A DNA stretch of 64,000 nt from Roseococcus sp. SYP-B2431 (GTDB lineage: Bacteria > Pseudomonadota > Alphaproteobacteria > Acetobacterales > Acetobacteraceae). The translations under genes and the position numbers were made by a program. This document shows positions 8,478-20,355 of the stretch, piece by piece. Below the pieces are notes generated by a model, which did no database searches, had not been told where the DNA came from, and saw only the letters and a list, made by a program, of their open reading frames with translations. Positions within the stretch are counted from its first letter, which is position 1. Each line of letters begins with the position of its first letter. The stretch covers positions 248,001 to 312,000 of the forward strand of contig NZ_SJXD01000027.1 of the NCBI RefSeq assembly GCF_004336745.1, read 5' to 3'.

Positions 8478-9022
8478 GCCTCGCCTATGGCCTGGCGGTG
8501 GGGAAAGGTCTCGGAGGCCGCGCCGCCGATGACCGCGATCGCCCGGCAGGCCACCGAGACGGATTGCAGCGCGAGCAGCCCCACCATCACCAGGATCAGG
8601 GCCTTGAGATAGGGCAGCAGGGGCACGCCGCCCATCTGCATGGGCCCCTCGTTGAAGCGGAAGGAAAGCGCCACGTAGCCCCAGCTCGCCCAGACGACGA
8701 GCGCGCAGAAGGGCAACACGAAGAAGGCCACGCCCGCGAGCTCCAGCCAGGCCCTCGGCCGCTCGCGCCACCGCCCCCAGAAGAAGTCCACCCGGACATG
8801 GGCGTCGAGCATGTAGACGTAGCCGATCGCCAGCATGAAGAGCGGGGCGTGGAAATAGATCACCGCCTCCTGCGCCCAGGCGAAGCTGGAACTGAAGGCG
8901 TAGCGCATCACCACGACGGCGAACTGCATGAGCACGAGGGCCACGGCGAGCCACTTCGCCGCCTGGCCGATCCGGCGCGAGACGGCGTCGATCCCGTTCG
9001 CCACGGCCAGGAGAAGGCGCAA
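8474..9022 (-). CDS. dctQ: TRAP transporter small permease subunit (DctQ family)
   Basis: About 182 residues with four predicted membrane helices, this is the small membrane subunit that pairs with DctM. The core reads AVVVMRYAFSSSFAWAQEA, the usual DctQ pattern of a helix followed by W-x-x-E. Its stop overlaps the dctM start by four bases. The start is uncertain: no ATG fits, and the TTG at 9022 lies just inside the 3' end of dctP, so the genes would overlap slightly. A GTG at 9004 is the alternative, but neither has a strong ribosome-binding site. Order dctP-dctQ-dctM on one strand is a normal TRAP operon. Confidence 0.85.
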   Translation of the reverse strand: MRLLLAVANGIDAVSRRIGQAAKWLAVALVLMQFAVVVMRYAFSSSFAWAQEAVIYFHAPLFMLAIGYVYMLDAHVRVDFFWGRWRERPRAWLELAGVAFFVLPFCALVVWASWGYVALSFRFNEGPMQMGGVPLLPYLKALILVMVGLLALQSVSVACRAIAVIGGAASETFPHRQAIGEA

Positions 9023-9027
9023 GCGGC

Positions 9028-10122
9028 TCAGCCCCAGCGGATCGGCAAGGCGCGTGCGTTGAAGTTGCCGGCGTAGGATTGCAGCATGTAGGCCGCGCTG
9101 CGAACCCGGAAGGCGGCGTAGGAATCGGCGATGCGCTTCACCATCGGGTCGGCATGGCTGCGGTATTCGGCCAGCATCTCGCCCGCGGTGTTGCCGAAGG
9201 CGATCAGCAGGTCGCGCGGCGCCTCGCGCACGACGACGCCATGGCGCGCCACGAGCTCGGCGAGCGCGATCGGGTGGCGCACGTCGTATTCGCTGGTCGT
9301 CTCCTCGTGCAGCGACATGGCGGAATAGCGCACGACGGCCTTCAGATCGTCCGGCAGGGCGTTCCAGCGGGCCATGTTGATGCCGATCTCCTCGGCCGAG
9401 GAGGGCTCCTGCACGCCGGGGAAGTAGTAGTTCTTCGCCACCTGGTGCAGGCCGAGCGGCGCGTCGGAGAAGGGGCCGAGGAACTCGGCGGCGTCGATCG
9501 TGCCGGACTGCAGCGCCGGGAAGATCTCGCCCGCCGGCAGGTTCACCACCGAGGCGCCGGCGCGGCGGAACATCTCGGCGCCCAGGCCGGTCGTGCGGAA
9601 GCGCAGGCCGCGGAAGTCGTCGATGGAGCGCAGCTCGCGGCGGAACCAGCCCATCCATTGCGGGCCGGAATTGCCGACGATGAAGGGCTTCACGCCGAAG
9701 CGGCCGTAGATCTCGTCATACATGGCCTGGCCGCCGCCATGGATCATCCAGCCCTGCTGCTCATAGGCGGTGAGGCCGAAGGGAAAGCTGCCGAAGAAGC
9801 CGATGCCGGGCGACTTCGAGACCCAGAAGGCCGGCACGCCGTGGTAGAGGTCGGCCGTGCCGGCGGCCACCGCATCGAAGGCGCCCGGGGCCGGGACCAC
9901 CTCGCCGGCGGCGAAGAGCCGCACCGTGAGCCGCCCGCCCGAGAGCGCCGCGATCCGGTCGGCGCAGCGCTGCGCGGCGACGCCCGGGCCCGGCAGGTTG
10001 CGCGGCCAGATGGTGACCATGCGCCACTCGATCCGCCCCTGGCTCAGGGCCGGCGAGGAGAGGGTCGCGCTGGCCGCGACGGTGCCGGCGGCGGCGGCCT
10101 GTGCAAGGTTGCGGCGCTTCAT
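9028..10122 (-). CDS. dctP: TRAP transporter substrate-binding protein (DctP family, TakP-like)
   Basis: This 364-residue periplasmic protein recognises the substrate of the adjacent TRAP permease. It begins with a twin-arginine-like signal (KRRNLAQ) and a likely cleavage after ALSQ near residue 28. The mature start WRMVTIWPRNLPGPG and the block IDAAEFLGPFSDAPLG resemble the TakP subgroup, which binds 2-oxo acids and other monocarboxylates; the exact ligand is inferred only. The ATG at 10122 is preferred over one at 10188 because AGGGGA stands about 10 nt upstream and the signal peptide begins there. It is the first gene of the dctPQM operon. Confidence 0.9.
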   Translation of the reverse strand: MKRRNLAQAAAAGTVAASATLSSPALSQGRIEWRMVTIWPRNLPGPGVAAQRCADRIAALSGGRLTVRLFAAGEVVPAPGAFDAVAAGTADLYHGVPAFWVSKSPGIGFFGSFPFGLTAYEQQGWMIHGGGQAMYDEIYGRFGVKPFIVGNSGPQWMGWFRRELRSIDDFRGLRFRTTGLGAEMFRRAGASVVNLPAGEIFPALQSGTIDAAEFLGPFSDAPLGLHQVAKNYYFPGVQEPSSAEEIGINMARWNALPDDLKAVVRYSAMSLHEETTSEYDVRHPIALAELVARHGVVVREAPRDLLIAFGNTAGEMLAEYRSHADPMVKRIADSYAAFRVRSAAYMLQSYAGNFNARALPIRWG

Positions 10123-10260
10123 GCCCGAAGTCCCCTGATGATGGTTCTCCCCCAAGAGTGACAGGGGATTCACGCCGCTGCCAAGCAATACCGCACGGAA
10201 AAAGCTGGCCCTTTCCTGGGCATGGACGGCCCCCGCCCAAAAACCGTGCAGCCGCCCAGC

Positions 10261-11052
10261 TCAGGCGACCACCGGGAAATCGGCCCCTTCGAGCAGCGCC
10301 CCATCCGGCAGCGTGACGTGCCGCAGCGGCGGCGAGCCCCTGCCCTTCCGGTCAATGAAGACCGCATCCTGCCCCACCCAGCGCGCCGAGAAGACGCGCC
10401 GCCTGTTCTGCCGCGAGGTATTGGCCGGCGCCCCGTGCACCGTCCGGAAATGGAACGCCACGGCATCGCCCGGCTCCATGGCCCAGCCGAGGATGCGATA
10501 ATCGGCGCGGTGCGCGTCGATGTCGGGCATCTCGGCCGCCGTGTCGCCCTCGTAGAGGTCGGTGCCGTCGAAGCGCTTCGGCTTGTGGCTCACGCCCCAG
10601 AGATGCGAGCCCGCGACGCATTCCAGCGTCGTCTCGCGCCCGACGGGATCGAGCGGGATCCAGAAGCTCACGCTCTGCTGGCCGCCGACGCAGTAATAGG
10701 GACTGTCCTGGTGCCAGGGCGTGACGATGGAGGTTCCCGGCTCCTTCACCAGCACGTGGTCGTGGAAGAAGCGCGAGACGGGCGAGCGCATGAGCTGCCC
10801 CGCGAGCGCGGCGGCCGGGCTCTCGAATACGAAGGCGCGGAATTGGGGGATGCGCTGCCAGTTGCACAGGTCCTGGAAGAACTTCGCAGAACCGTCCCTG
10901 GGCAGGTAGGAGCGCTCCAGCGGGCTGGGCGCCTCCATCAGCGCGGCGATGCCGGCCGAGAGCGGCGCGACCCAGTCGCGGAAGGCGCCACGCAGGAGGA
11001 CGGCGCCGTCGGCCGCATAGGCGTCGATCTGGGCCTGGTCGAGCGGGGGCAT
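10261..11052 (-). CDS. Phytanoyl-CoA dioxygenase (PhyH) family protein
   Basis: A 263-residue cytosolic protein of the PhyH family of Fe(II)/2-oxoglutarate-dependent oxygenases, which hydroxylate small molecules. The iron-binding triad is visible: WHQD supplies H114 and D116, and FRTVHGAP supplies H206, followed by an Arg-rich segment that would hold 2-oxoglutarate. Length is typical of bacterial PhyH proteins. It lies upstream of dctPQM on the same strand, separated by about 138 bp, and diverges from the Bug-type binding protein at 11174. The substrate cannot be told from sequence; the transporter genes around it suggest catabolism of an imported compound, which is inference. Confidence 0.85.
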   Translation of the reverse strand: MPPLDQAQIDAYAADGAVLLRGAFRDWVAPLSAGIAALMEAPSPLERSYLPRDGSAKFFQDLCNWQRIPQFRAFVFESPAAALAGQLMRSPVSRFFHDHVLVKEPGTSIVTPWHQDSPYYCVGGQQSVSFWIPLDPVGRETTLECVAGSHLWGVSHKPKRFDGTDLYEGDTAAEMPDIDAHRADYRILGWAMEPGDAVAFHFRTVHGAPANTSRQNRRRVFSARWVGQDAVFIDRKGRGSPPLRHVTLPDGALLEGADFPVVA

Positions 11053-11173
11053 GACTTCTCCTGAACGAGGGATCGCAGGCTATTCAGGCGGAGGCCGGCT
11101 CGCCAACCCCGTTTTGGCTGGACAGCCGGATTCCGGGACGTTCTCCTGCCGGGAACGATCTGGAGGAAACACC

Positions 11174-12124
11174 ATGCTTCGCCGAGCTCTGCTCGTCGCG
11201 CCCCTTTGGGCGCCCGCCATCGTCTCCGCGCAAAGCCTGCAGGACCGCCCCATCCGCCTCGTCGTCCCCTATTCGGCGGGCGGCGTGGCAGACACCGTGG
11301 CGCGGATCCTCCAGCAGAAGGTCTCGGAGCATCTCGGCCAGCCGCTGATCGTCGAGAACCGGACCGGCGCGGCCGGCGCCATCGGCGCCGCCTTCGTGGC
11401 GCAGTCGCCGCCGGACGGTCACACGCTGCTACTGGAGGGCGCCACCTCCATCACCGGGCCGCTCGCCCATCGCGGCATGACCTTCGACTACGCCGCCATG
11501 CCGATCTGCGCCCAGATCACCGCCGCGCCCTATGTCCTCGGCATCAGGGCCGGCTTCCCGGGCGACGACCTGCGCGGCTACCTGGCCGAGGCGCGCCGCC
11601 GGCCCGGCGAGGTCACCTTCGGCACGCCGGGCGTCGCCCATATCGCGCATCTGATGGGCGAGATGCTGCAATCCCTCGCCGATGTCCGGCTCGAGCACGT
11701 GCCCTTCCGCGGCGGGGCCGATGCGGCGCGCGAGGTGGCCGGCGGCCGCATCGATTCCTGCCTCATCAGCGAGAGCAGCTTCTCGCCCGTGCTGCGCGGC
11801 GAGCGCGGCCGGGTGGTCGCCGTGACCGGGGCCGCGCGGCGGCTGAACCTGCCGAACGCGCCCACCATCGGCGAGATCGTGCCCGGCTACGAGCTCTCGA
11901 CCTGGATGATGATCTTCTCGCCGCCCGGCACCTCCATGCCCATCCGCCGGCGCCTGTCCCAGGCCTTCGCGGCGGCGGTGACCGACCCCCGGCTGCGCGG
12001 GCGAATCGAGGAGAGCGGCAACGACCCCGTCAGCGCCGGGCCCGAGCAGGCCGAGGCGCTGTGGCGCAGCGAGCGGGAAAAGCTGACCGCACTGATGCGT
12101 CGTGCAGGTTTGGTGGCGGGGTAG
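11174..12124 (+). CDS. Tripartite tricarboxylate transporter (TTT) substrate-binding protein, Bug family
   Basis: This 316-residue periplasmic protein belongs to the Bug/TctC family. It has a short signal (MLRRALL..., cleavage near VSAQ, residue 19) followed by the canonical mature start RPIRLVVPYSAGGVADTVAR and the IVENRTGAAGAIG block. ATG 11174 is preceded by GGAGGA at 7 nt spacing; the upstream in-frame ATG at 11051 is not supported. No TctA or TctB permease lies nearby, which is common for Bug proteins that stand alone. They may serve a distant permease or act in sensing. A GGCTGgaCAGCC palindrome sits in the divergent gap to the PhyH gene. Confidence 0.9.
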   Translation: MLRRALLVAPLWAPAIVSAQSLQDRPIRLVVPYSAGGVADTVARILQQKVSEHLGQPLIVENRTGAAGAIGAAFVAQSPPDGHTLLLEGATSITGPLAHRGMTFDYAAMPICAQITAAPYVLGIRAGFPGDDLRGYLAEARRRPGEVTFGTPGVAHIAHLMGEMLQSLADVRLEHVPFRGGADAAREVAGGRIDSCLISESSFSPVLRGERGRVVAVTGAARRLNLPNAPTIGEIVPGYELSTWMMIFSPPGTSMPIRRRLSQAFAAAVTDPRLRGRIEESGNDPVSAGPEQAEALWRSEREKLTALMRRAGLVAG

Positions 12125-12126
12125 TC

Positions 12127-12155
12127 TTGTGGCCTCCGCGCGACTTCGCTAGATG
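12127..12155 (+). promoter_or_regulatory. Possible sigma-70 promoter of tRNA-Val
   Basis: TTGTGG (12127-12132) and TAGATG (12150-12155) are 17 bp apart and end 14 bp before the tRNA. Each box matches the consensus at only half its positions, so the call rests mainly on spacing and location. Confidence 0.3.
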
Positions 12156-12168
12156 AGCCGCGGACCGG

Positions 12169-12243
12169 GGGCGCTTAGCTCAGCGGGAGAGCACTTCCCT
12201 GACACGGAAGGGGTCACAGGTTCAATCCCTGTAGCGCCCACCA
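12169..12243 (+). tRNA. tRNA-Val (anticodon GAC)
   Basis: The 75 nt fold into a full cloverleaf. The acceptor stem is GGGCGCT with AGCGCCC, the D arm is GCTC...GAGC, and the anticodon stem CTTCC/GGAAG holds loop CTGACAC with anticodon GAC. The T arm ACAGG/CCTGT has loop TTCAATC, and CCA is encoded at 12241-12243. GAC reads GUC and GUU valine codons. Confidence 0.97.
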
Positions 12244-12291
12244 TCCTTTCAACGACTTAGATGGTAATGCCTCGGTCCCCCGGAGGGCGTA

Positions 12292-12308
12292 GTGCCCAAG
12301 TAGGGCAC
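12292..12308. terminator. Small hairpin between tRNA-Val and convergent MFS gene
   Basis: GTGCCC (12292-12297) pairs with GGGCAC (12303-12308) over a 5-base loop, in the short gap between two convergent transcription units. No T-run follows on either strand, so the terminator role rests on location only. Confidence 0.25.
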
Positions 12309-12332
12309 AACAATCCCCCCGGCCGGGCGCCC

Positions 12333-13469
12333 TCAATCGCCCCGGCGCAGCACCAGAAAGATGCAGAAGCCCGCGCAGGCCAGGGCCGCGAAGATCGGCA
12401 GCCCATGCGTCGTGATCCCCATGGAGAAGCCGGCCAGCGCCGGGCCCAGCAGCGCCCCCACGCCCCAGGCCAGCCCCATCACGGCATAGATCCCGACGAG
12501 GTCGGTCCCCTTGAAGCGGCTGCCCACCAGGGTCAGCATGATGGTGTAGATGCCCACGAAGGCGCCGCCCCAGACGAAGAGCGTCGCATAGGACAGCACG
12601 GGGTCGTGCAGCACGAAGGGCCAGAGCAGCGCGCCGGCCGCCGAGACCACGCCCAGCATCAGCACCAGCCGTCCCCGGTCCATCCGGTCGCCAAGCCAGC
12701 CGATCGGCAGCTGCAGCAGGATCGCGCCCACCATCAGCGCCGTGATGAGCCGGGGCGCCTCGGCCTCGGTCCAGCCGGCCCCCATGGCGTAGAGGGCGAG
12801 GAAGGACATGCCGGCCGTCTCGATGGCCGCATTCAGCACGGTCGCGGCGATGGCCACGGGGGCGAGGCGCAGGTAGCGCATCGGCCCGCCGGTCGGCGCC
12901 TCGCCGAAATGCGGCGCGGCGACGCGCTTCGTCGCGACCAGGGGGATCGCGCAGGCGACCAGCAGGGCGCCGATCGCATAGGGCAGCGCGCCGTTCGTCC
13001 CGACCAGCGAGAGGATCAGCGGTCCCGCGGCGAAGCCCAGCGAGAGGGCGGCCGTATAGGTGGCCATGGCGCGGGCGCGGGTGGCCTCGGCGGAGAGGTG
13101 GTTGATCCAGGTCTCGGAGAGGACGAAGAGTGTCTCGGCCGCGCAGCCCAGCAGCAGGCGAAGGGGAAACCATAGCCAGATCAGCGGCATGGCCGGAAAG
13201 AGCAGCACCACGACGGCGGACAGGACCAGGGCGCCCACCACCATCGGCCGCGCGCCGAACCGCGCCACGAGTCGCGGCAGGAGCGGTGCCGTCAGCAGCA
13301 CGCCGACGGCATGCATCGCTGCGTTCAGGCCGATGGCCGTCTCGCCCAATCCGCGCTCGGCGAGGTCGAGCGCGATGAGCGGAGCGGTCAGGCTGTAGGT
13401 CAGCCCGAAGATCGTCGCGACCGCGATGACGGCGGCGCGGGCCAGCAGAGGCGCGGGCTGGTCGTTCAT
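12333..13469 (-). CDS. MFS transporter
   Basis: This 378-residue inner-membrane protein has about twelve hydrophobic segments and the layout of a small major-facilitator transporter. The loop between helices 2 and 3 reads PRLVARFGARP, the usual MFS A-motif position, and a second copy IGWLGDRMDRGR appears after the middle of the protein. It resembles YcaD-type or sugar/drug efflux MFS proteins, but the substrate is unknown. Its ATG overlaps the stop of the upstream HdeD-like gene (ATGA at 13466-13469), so the two are probably translated together. It is the last gene of the minus-strand run that begins near alaS. Confidence 0.85.
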   Translation of the reverse strand: MNDQPAPLLARAAVIAVATIFGLTYSLTAPLIALDLAERGLGETAIGLNAAMHAVGVLLTAPLLPRLVARFGARPMVVGALVLSAVVVLLFPAMPLIWLWFPLRLLLGCAAETLFVLSETWINHLSAEATRARAMATYTAALSLGFAAGPLILSLVGTNGALPYAIGALLVACAIPLVATKRVAAPHFGEAPTGGPMRYLRLAPVAIAATVLNAAIETAGMSFLALYAMGAGWTEAEAPRLITALMVGAILLQLPIGWLGDRMDRGRLVLMLGVVSAAGALLWPFVLHDPVLSYATLFVWGGAFVGIYTIMLTLVGSRFKGTDLVGIYAVMGLAWGVGALLGPALAGFSMGITTHGLPIFAALACAGFCIFLVLRRGD

Positions 13470-14806
13470 GCGGCGCGCTCGACACGGCGATGGGCCCGCC
13501 AGCGCATCCAGGCGCTCCGCAGGCGGCCGAGCCAGCCCATCTGGTGGGGCTCCACCACGCGGCGGAGCGCGCGGGCATAATCATAGACGAGCATGGGGGT
13601 CCAGGTCAGGGTCTCGGCCCGCCGGCGCAGCGCGGCGGCCACCCAGAGGTCGGGGTTGAGCAGCAGCCGGGGGAGCCGCCGCCAGAGGGGGCCGCTGCCG
13701 CCCATCCCCTCCAGCGCCGCATCCAGCGCGACGGCGACGGCGACCGAGCAGTTGCGGCGGGTGAAGTTGTAGGTCCGGTCCCGGGAGTAATGCGCCCAGT
13801 GAATGAGCAGGCGCGCGGCGTTGAAGCGCCGGAAGGCGATATGCGCGTCGGCCGGGAACCAGGTGTCCACCTCGTAGCGGTAGCTGTCGAGGAAGCGGCC
13901 GGGCACGTCGTTCTCGGCCGTGGCGCGGAGCTGCTGGAGGAACCCCGCGGCGGCACGCTCGGTCTCCTCCGCCGGGTAGTGGCTGATGTACAGATGCGGC
14001 GCGAAATCCAGCACGGCATGTCCGCTGGAGATCTTCCCGCTCTTGTCCACGGCGGCGATGTAGCGGTCCACCACCGGGCGCCGCGTCGCGATCTCGGCCG
14101 AGCCGGTGGGCGTCCAGATGCGGACCACCATGGCAGGACGGCCGGACATCTCGGGCAGGCCGACGGCGCGCACCTCCTCCAGATGCTCGTACCAGCCGGG
14201 CGGGCCGAAGCCCGGGATGGAGAGGATCGAGGCATCGGGCGGCAGGCGGCGCAGCGCCAGCCCCATCCGGGCCAGCGTGATCCCGTTCATGATCAGCAGC
14301 AGCGCGATGGCGAAGGGCACGGTGAGGTGATAGCTGAGCGGCCAGTTGCTGATCGCCAGCATGGCCAGCCCCGCCTCGACCAGCCCGCCGGCGATCGCGA
14401 CCCGCCAGCGCCGGAAGCGCAGGACCCAGGCGCCGGCGATGCGCAGCACCGCATCGATCAGGAAGGCCAGCCCGAAGAGCAGGCTGTTGGCGATCTGGTT
14501 GTTCCAGGGCAGGTCGACGATCAGCAGGCCCAGCACCAGCAGGCCGCCGGCCCGGACGAGGACCATCCGGTTGGCGCGGATCTGGGGGCTCAGCGTGCCG
14601 AGCAGGCCGAGCGCGCCGCTCAGCACCAGGATATAGCCGAAGGCATGGGTGGCAACGACGGTGGCGCCGTCGCTGGTGTCGAGCAGGATCAGCAGGCCGA
14701 GGCCGCAGGCTGCGACGCCTGCGGCCATCAAGGCGGGCCAGCGCGCGCGCAGGGCGGTGGCACCGGTCAGGAGGAGGGCCAGGCGGATCATACCTGGCCG
14801 CACCAT
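13466..14806 (-). CDS. HdeD-like membrane protein with C-terminal permuted-papain-like domain
   Basis: The protein has 446 residues. Residues 25-185 hold six closely spaced hydrophobic segments in the arrangement of HdeD/DUF308 proteins, a family linked to acid stress in enterics. The rest, about 250 residues, is soluble and not part of HdeD. It contains SSGHAVLDF (H263) and, 90 residues later, RRNCSVA (C353). A His before a Cys is the order seen in circularly permuted papain-fold enzymes (NlpC/P60-like, DUF4105-like), so a cysteine hydrolase is possible; this is inference from two short motifs. ATG 14806 is used, with 14791 as alternative; neither has a good ribosome-binding site. It follows alaS by 19 bp and overlaps the MFS gene, suggesting one transcript. 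Confidence 0.65.
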   Translation of the reverse strand: MVRPGMIRLALLLTGATALRARWPALMAAGVAACGLGLLILLDTSDGATVVATHAFGYILVLSGALGLLGTLSPQIRANRMVLVRAGGLLVLGLLIVDLPWNNQIANSLLFGLAFLIDAVLRIAGAWVLRFRRWRVAIAGGLVEAGLAMLAISNWPLSYHLTVPFAIALLLIMNGITLARMGLALRRLPPDASILSIPGFGPPGWYEHLEEVRAVGLPEMSGRPAMVVRIWTPTGSAEIATRRPVVDRYIAAVDKSGKISSGHAVLDFAPHLYISHYPAEETERAAAGFLQQLRATAENDVPGRFLDSYRYEVDTWFPADAHIAFRRFNAARLLIHWAHYSRDRTYNFTRRNCSVAVAVALDAALEGMGGSGPLWRRLPRLLLNPDLWVAAALRRRAETLTWTPMLVYDYARALRRVVEPHQMGWLGRLRSAWMRWRAHRRVERAA

Positions 14807-14825
14807 AGGGCTTTGCGACGGCGCC

Positions 14826-17477
<2,652 letters not shown>

Positions 17478-17545
17478 CGGGGGTGCTCTGAAAAACCTGA
17501 GGGGCGGAATTACCCTGGCAGGACATGCCTCTCAATAGGGGCGCC

Positions 17546-17944
17546 TCAATAGGCCGGGCTCGTCTCGGTCACGGAGACATGGGCGGAGACCACCTTCCAG
17601 CCAAGGTCGGGGAAGCGCACCCAGGTCTGCGTCTGGCGGGCCGGGGCGTCGCCGCGGCCGCGCATCCTGAAGATCAGGTTCACGGTGGCGATGTCGCGGC
17701 CGAGGGTCAGGATGTCGAGGCGGATGCGCTCCAGCTTGATGCCGGGACCGGGCGGCCGGCGGACGCGGTGGGCGTGGATCTCGTCGAAGCCGAAGCCGTT
17801 CTCATGGATGGCGAGCCGGATGGTGTGGGGCGAGTTCCAGAAGGTGTCGTCCAGGACCTCCACGTTCTTGTCGATCAGCGCCTGCTCGTAGCGCTCGAAC
17901 TTTTCCCGGATTTCCTCGACGACCTCGGGGATGTTGGGGGTCAT
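17546..17944 (-). CDS. HpxZ/AtzH-like (DUF3225, SnoaL-fold) protein
   Basis: This 132-residue protein resembles the oxalurate-catabolism protein HpxZ and the related AtzH family, small cystatin/SnoaL-fold proteins encoded beside amidases of purine or s-triazine ring-fragment breakdown. The block DTFWNSPHTIRLAIHENGFG and the C-terminal W-R-x-DLGWKVVSAHVS are typical. Its ATG overlaps the stop of the amidase gene by four bases, so the pair is co-translated. AtzH itself has been reported as a carboxyurea amidohydrolase, while HpxZ has no firm function; either could apply. Location between an amidase and alaS gives no further hint. Confidence 0.8.
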   Translation of the reverse strand: MTPNIPEVVEEIREKFERYEQALIDKNVEVLDDTFWNSPHTIRLAIHENGFGFDEIHAHRVRRPPGPGIKLERIRLDILTLGRDIATVNLIFRMRGRGDAPARQTQTWVRFPDLGWKVVSAHVSVTETSPAY

Positions 17945-19107
17945 GCGAGCTTCTCCATGGCCATGGCGGTGCGGACGAGCAGCGTGTCGGCGCCGCGGGC
18001 CCCCATGAGGGACAGGCCGACGGGCCGGCCCTCGACCGTGGCGCCGGGCAGGTTCACCTGGGGGTGCCCGGCGAGCCCGCCCTGGGCGCAGAGACAAAGA
18101 ATCTGGTCGCGCAGCGGCGTCAGCACGTCCAGCGGCAGGCCGGCCTTCGGCGCCGGGAAAGGCGTGGTCGGCATGGCGAGGATCGTGCCGGGCGGCAGCA
18201 GGTGCCGCAGCCGCCCGCGGACCTCACGCCGCATGAGCTCGGCCCAGCCGCGATCCGCCTCGCTGGACATCGCGCCGAGGACCAGCCCCTTGGCGACGCT
18301 GAAGGCGAAGCGCGGATTGTCGCGCTCGATCCATTCGCGAAAGGTCTGCCAGGCCTCGACCGGCTGAAGCACCCGCTGGGCGCGGCCCCAGACCGAGAGG
18401 CCGGCCGGCGCCATCACGACCTCCTCGACCTGCGGAACGATCGTCCTCAGGCGGTCCAGCATGGGCCGCAGCGCCTCGGCCACCGCGGGCTCCGCGAAGC
18501 CGAAGGCGTCGGTGGCGAGGAGGAGGCGGGTCGGCATCGCCTCGCCGATCGGCTCGCCCAGCAGCACCTCCGAGACGCGGGCGAAGGTCTGTGCCTCACG
18601 TGCGAACCAGCCGGTCGTGTCCGAGCTCGGCGCCTGCGGCATCATGCCCATGAGGTCCAGCCGCCCATGCGTAGGCCGGATTCCATGGAGCCCGCAGAAG
18701 CTGGACGGCACGCGCACCGAGCCGCCGGTATCCGTGCCCAGCGCCGTGTCGCAGAGCCCCTGCGCCACCGCGCTCGCCGAGCCCGAGGAGGAGCCGCCCG
18801 GCACATGGCCCGGCGCCGCCGGATTGAGCGGCGTGCCCTCGAAGGCGTTCTCGCCGAGGATGCCGAGCGAGACCTCGTCGGTGACGGTCTTGCCGATCAG
18901 CGTGGCGCCGGCGTCGAGCAGCGCCTGCACCGCCCAGGCATGCCGCGCCGGCACCGGATTCTGCCGCGCCCAATCCGGATTGCCGCCGCCCGTGGGATGG
19001 CCCGCGACGTCGAAGAGGTCCTTCGCGGCGAAGGTCAGCCCATCGAGCGGGCCGCCGGCACGCCCTTCGACGCGGACGGAGGTTCCGGGAACGAAAGGCG
19101 ACGACAT
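17941..19107 (-). CDS. Amidase (amidase signature family)
   Basis: A 388-residue cytosolic hydrolase of the amidase-signature family, which splits carboxamide bonds using a Ser-cisSer-Lys triad. All three residues are visible: K29 in AAKDLFD, the cis-Ser in PGGSSSGSA (about S107), and the nucleophile S130 in DTGGSVRVP. It is shorter than typical 460-residue amidases because the region after the triad is compact, as in AtzF/AtzE-like or indoleacetamide-type small amidases. GGAG stands 11 nt before the ATG at 19107. It overlaps the HpxZ-like gene, a pairing seen in ureide and allantoin-fragment catabolism, so a ureido or oxalurate-type substrate is plausible but inferred. Confidence 0.85.
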   Translation of the reverse strand: MSSPFVPGTSVRVEGRAGGPLDGLTFAAKDLFDVAGHPTGGGNPDWARQNPVPARHAWAVQALLDAGATLIGKTVTDEVSLGILGENAFEGTPLNPAAPGHVPGGSSSGSASAVAQGLCDTALGTDTGGSVRVPSSFCGLHGIRPTHGRLDLMGMMPQAPSSDTTGWFAREAQTFARVSEVLLGEPIGEAMPTRLLLATDAFGFAEPAVAEALRPMLDRLRTIVPQVEEVVMAPAGLSVWGRAQRVLQPVEAWQTFREWIERDNPRFAFSVAKGLVLGAMSSEADRGWAELMRREVRGRLRHLLPPGTILAMPTTPFPAPKAGLPLDVLTPLRDQILCLCAQGGLAGHPQVNLPGATVEGRPVGLSLMGARGADTLLVRTAMAMEKLA

Positions 19108-19171
19108 GGAGGCAGCTCCGAACGGTCAGGCGGTCAGCTTGGCCGGGACGGCGCGCGCTGGCGAGGGCGGA

Positions 19172-20203
<1,032 letters not shown>

Positions 20204-20313
20204 CCTGGAAATCCCCTCAAGGCCACAACCAAAGACAGCAGAAATGCCGCCGACCACACGCTGATAGGCCAGGCTCGGAGTCCACCGATAGCCGAAACCG
20301 AAGCAGCGCTTCT

Positions 20314-20328
20314 GTTCTAGTTATGTTC
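20314..20328. promoter_or_regulatory. LexA (SOS) box upstream of recA
   Basis: GTTCTAGTTATGTTC fits the alphaproteobacterial LexA operator GTTC-N7-GTTC exactly. It is in the 152-bp gap between the CckA-like gene stop and the recA start, the only noncoding DNA upstream of recA. Confidence 0.85.
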
Positions 20329-20355
20329 TTTTTCCTGGCATGTTGCAAGGGCCGT

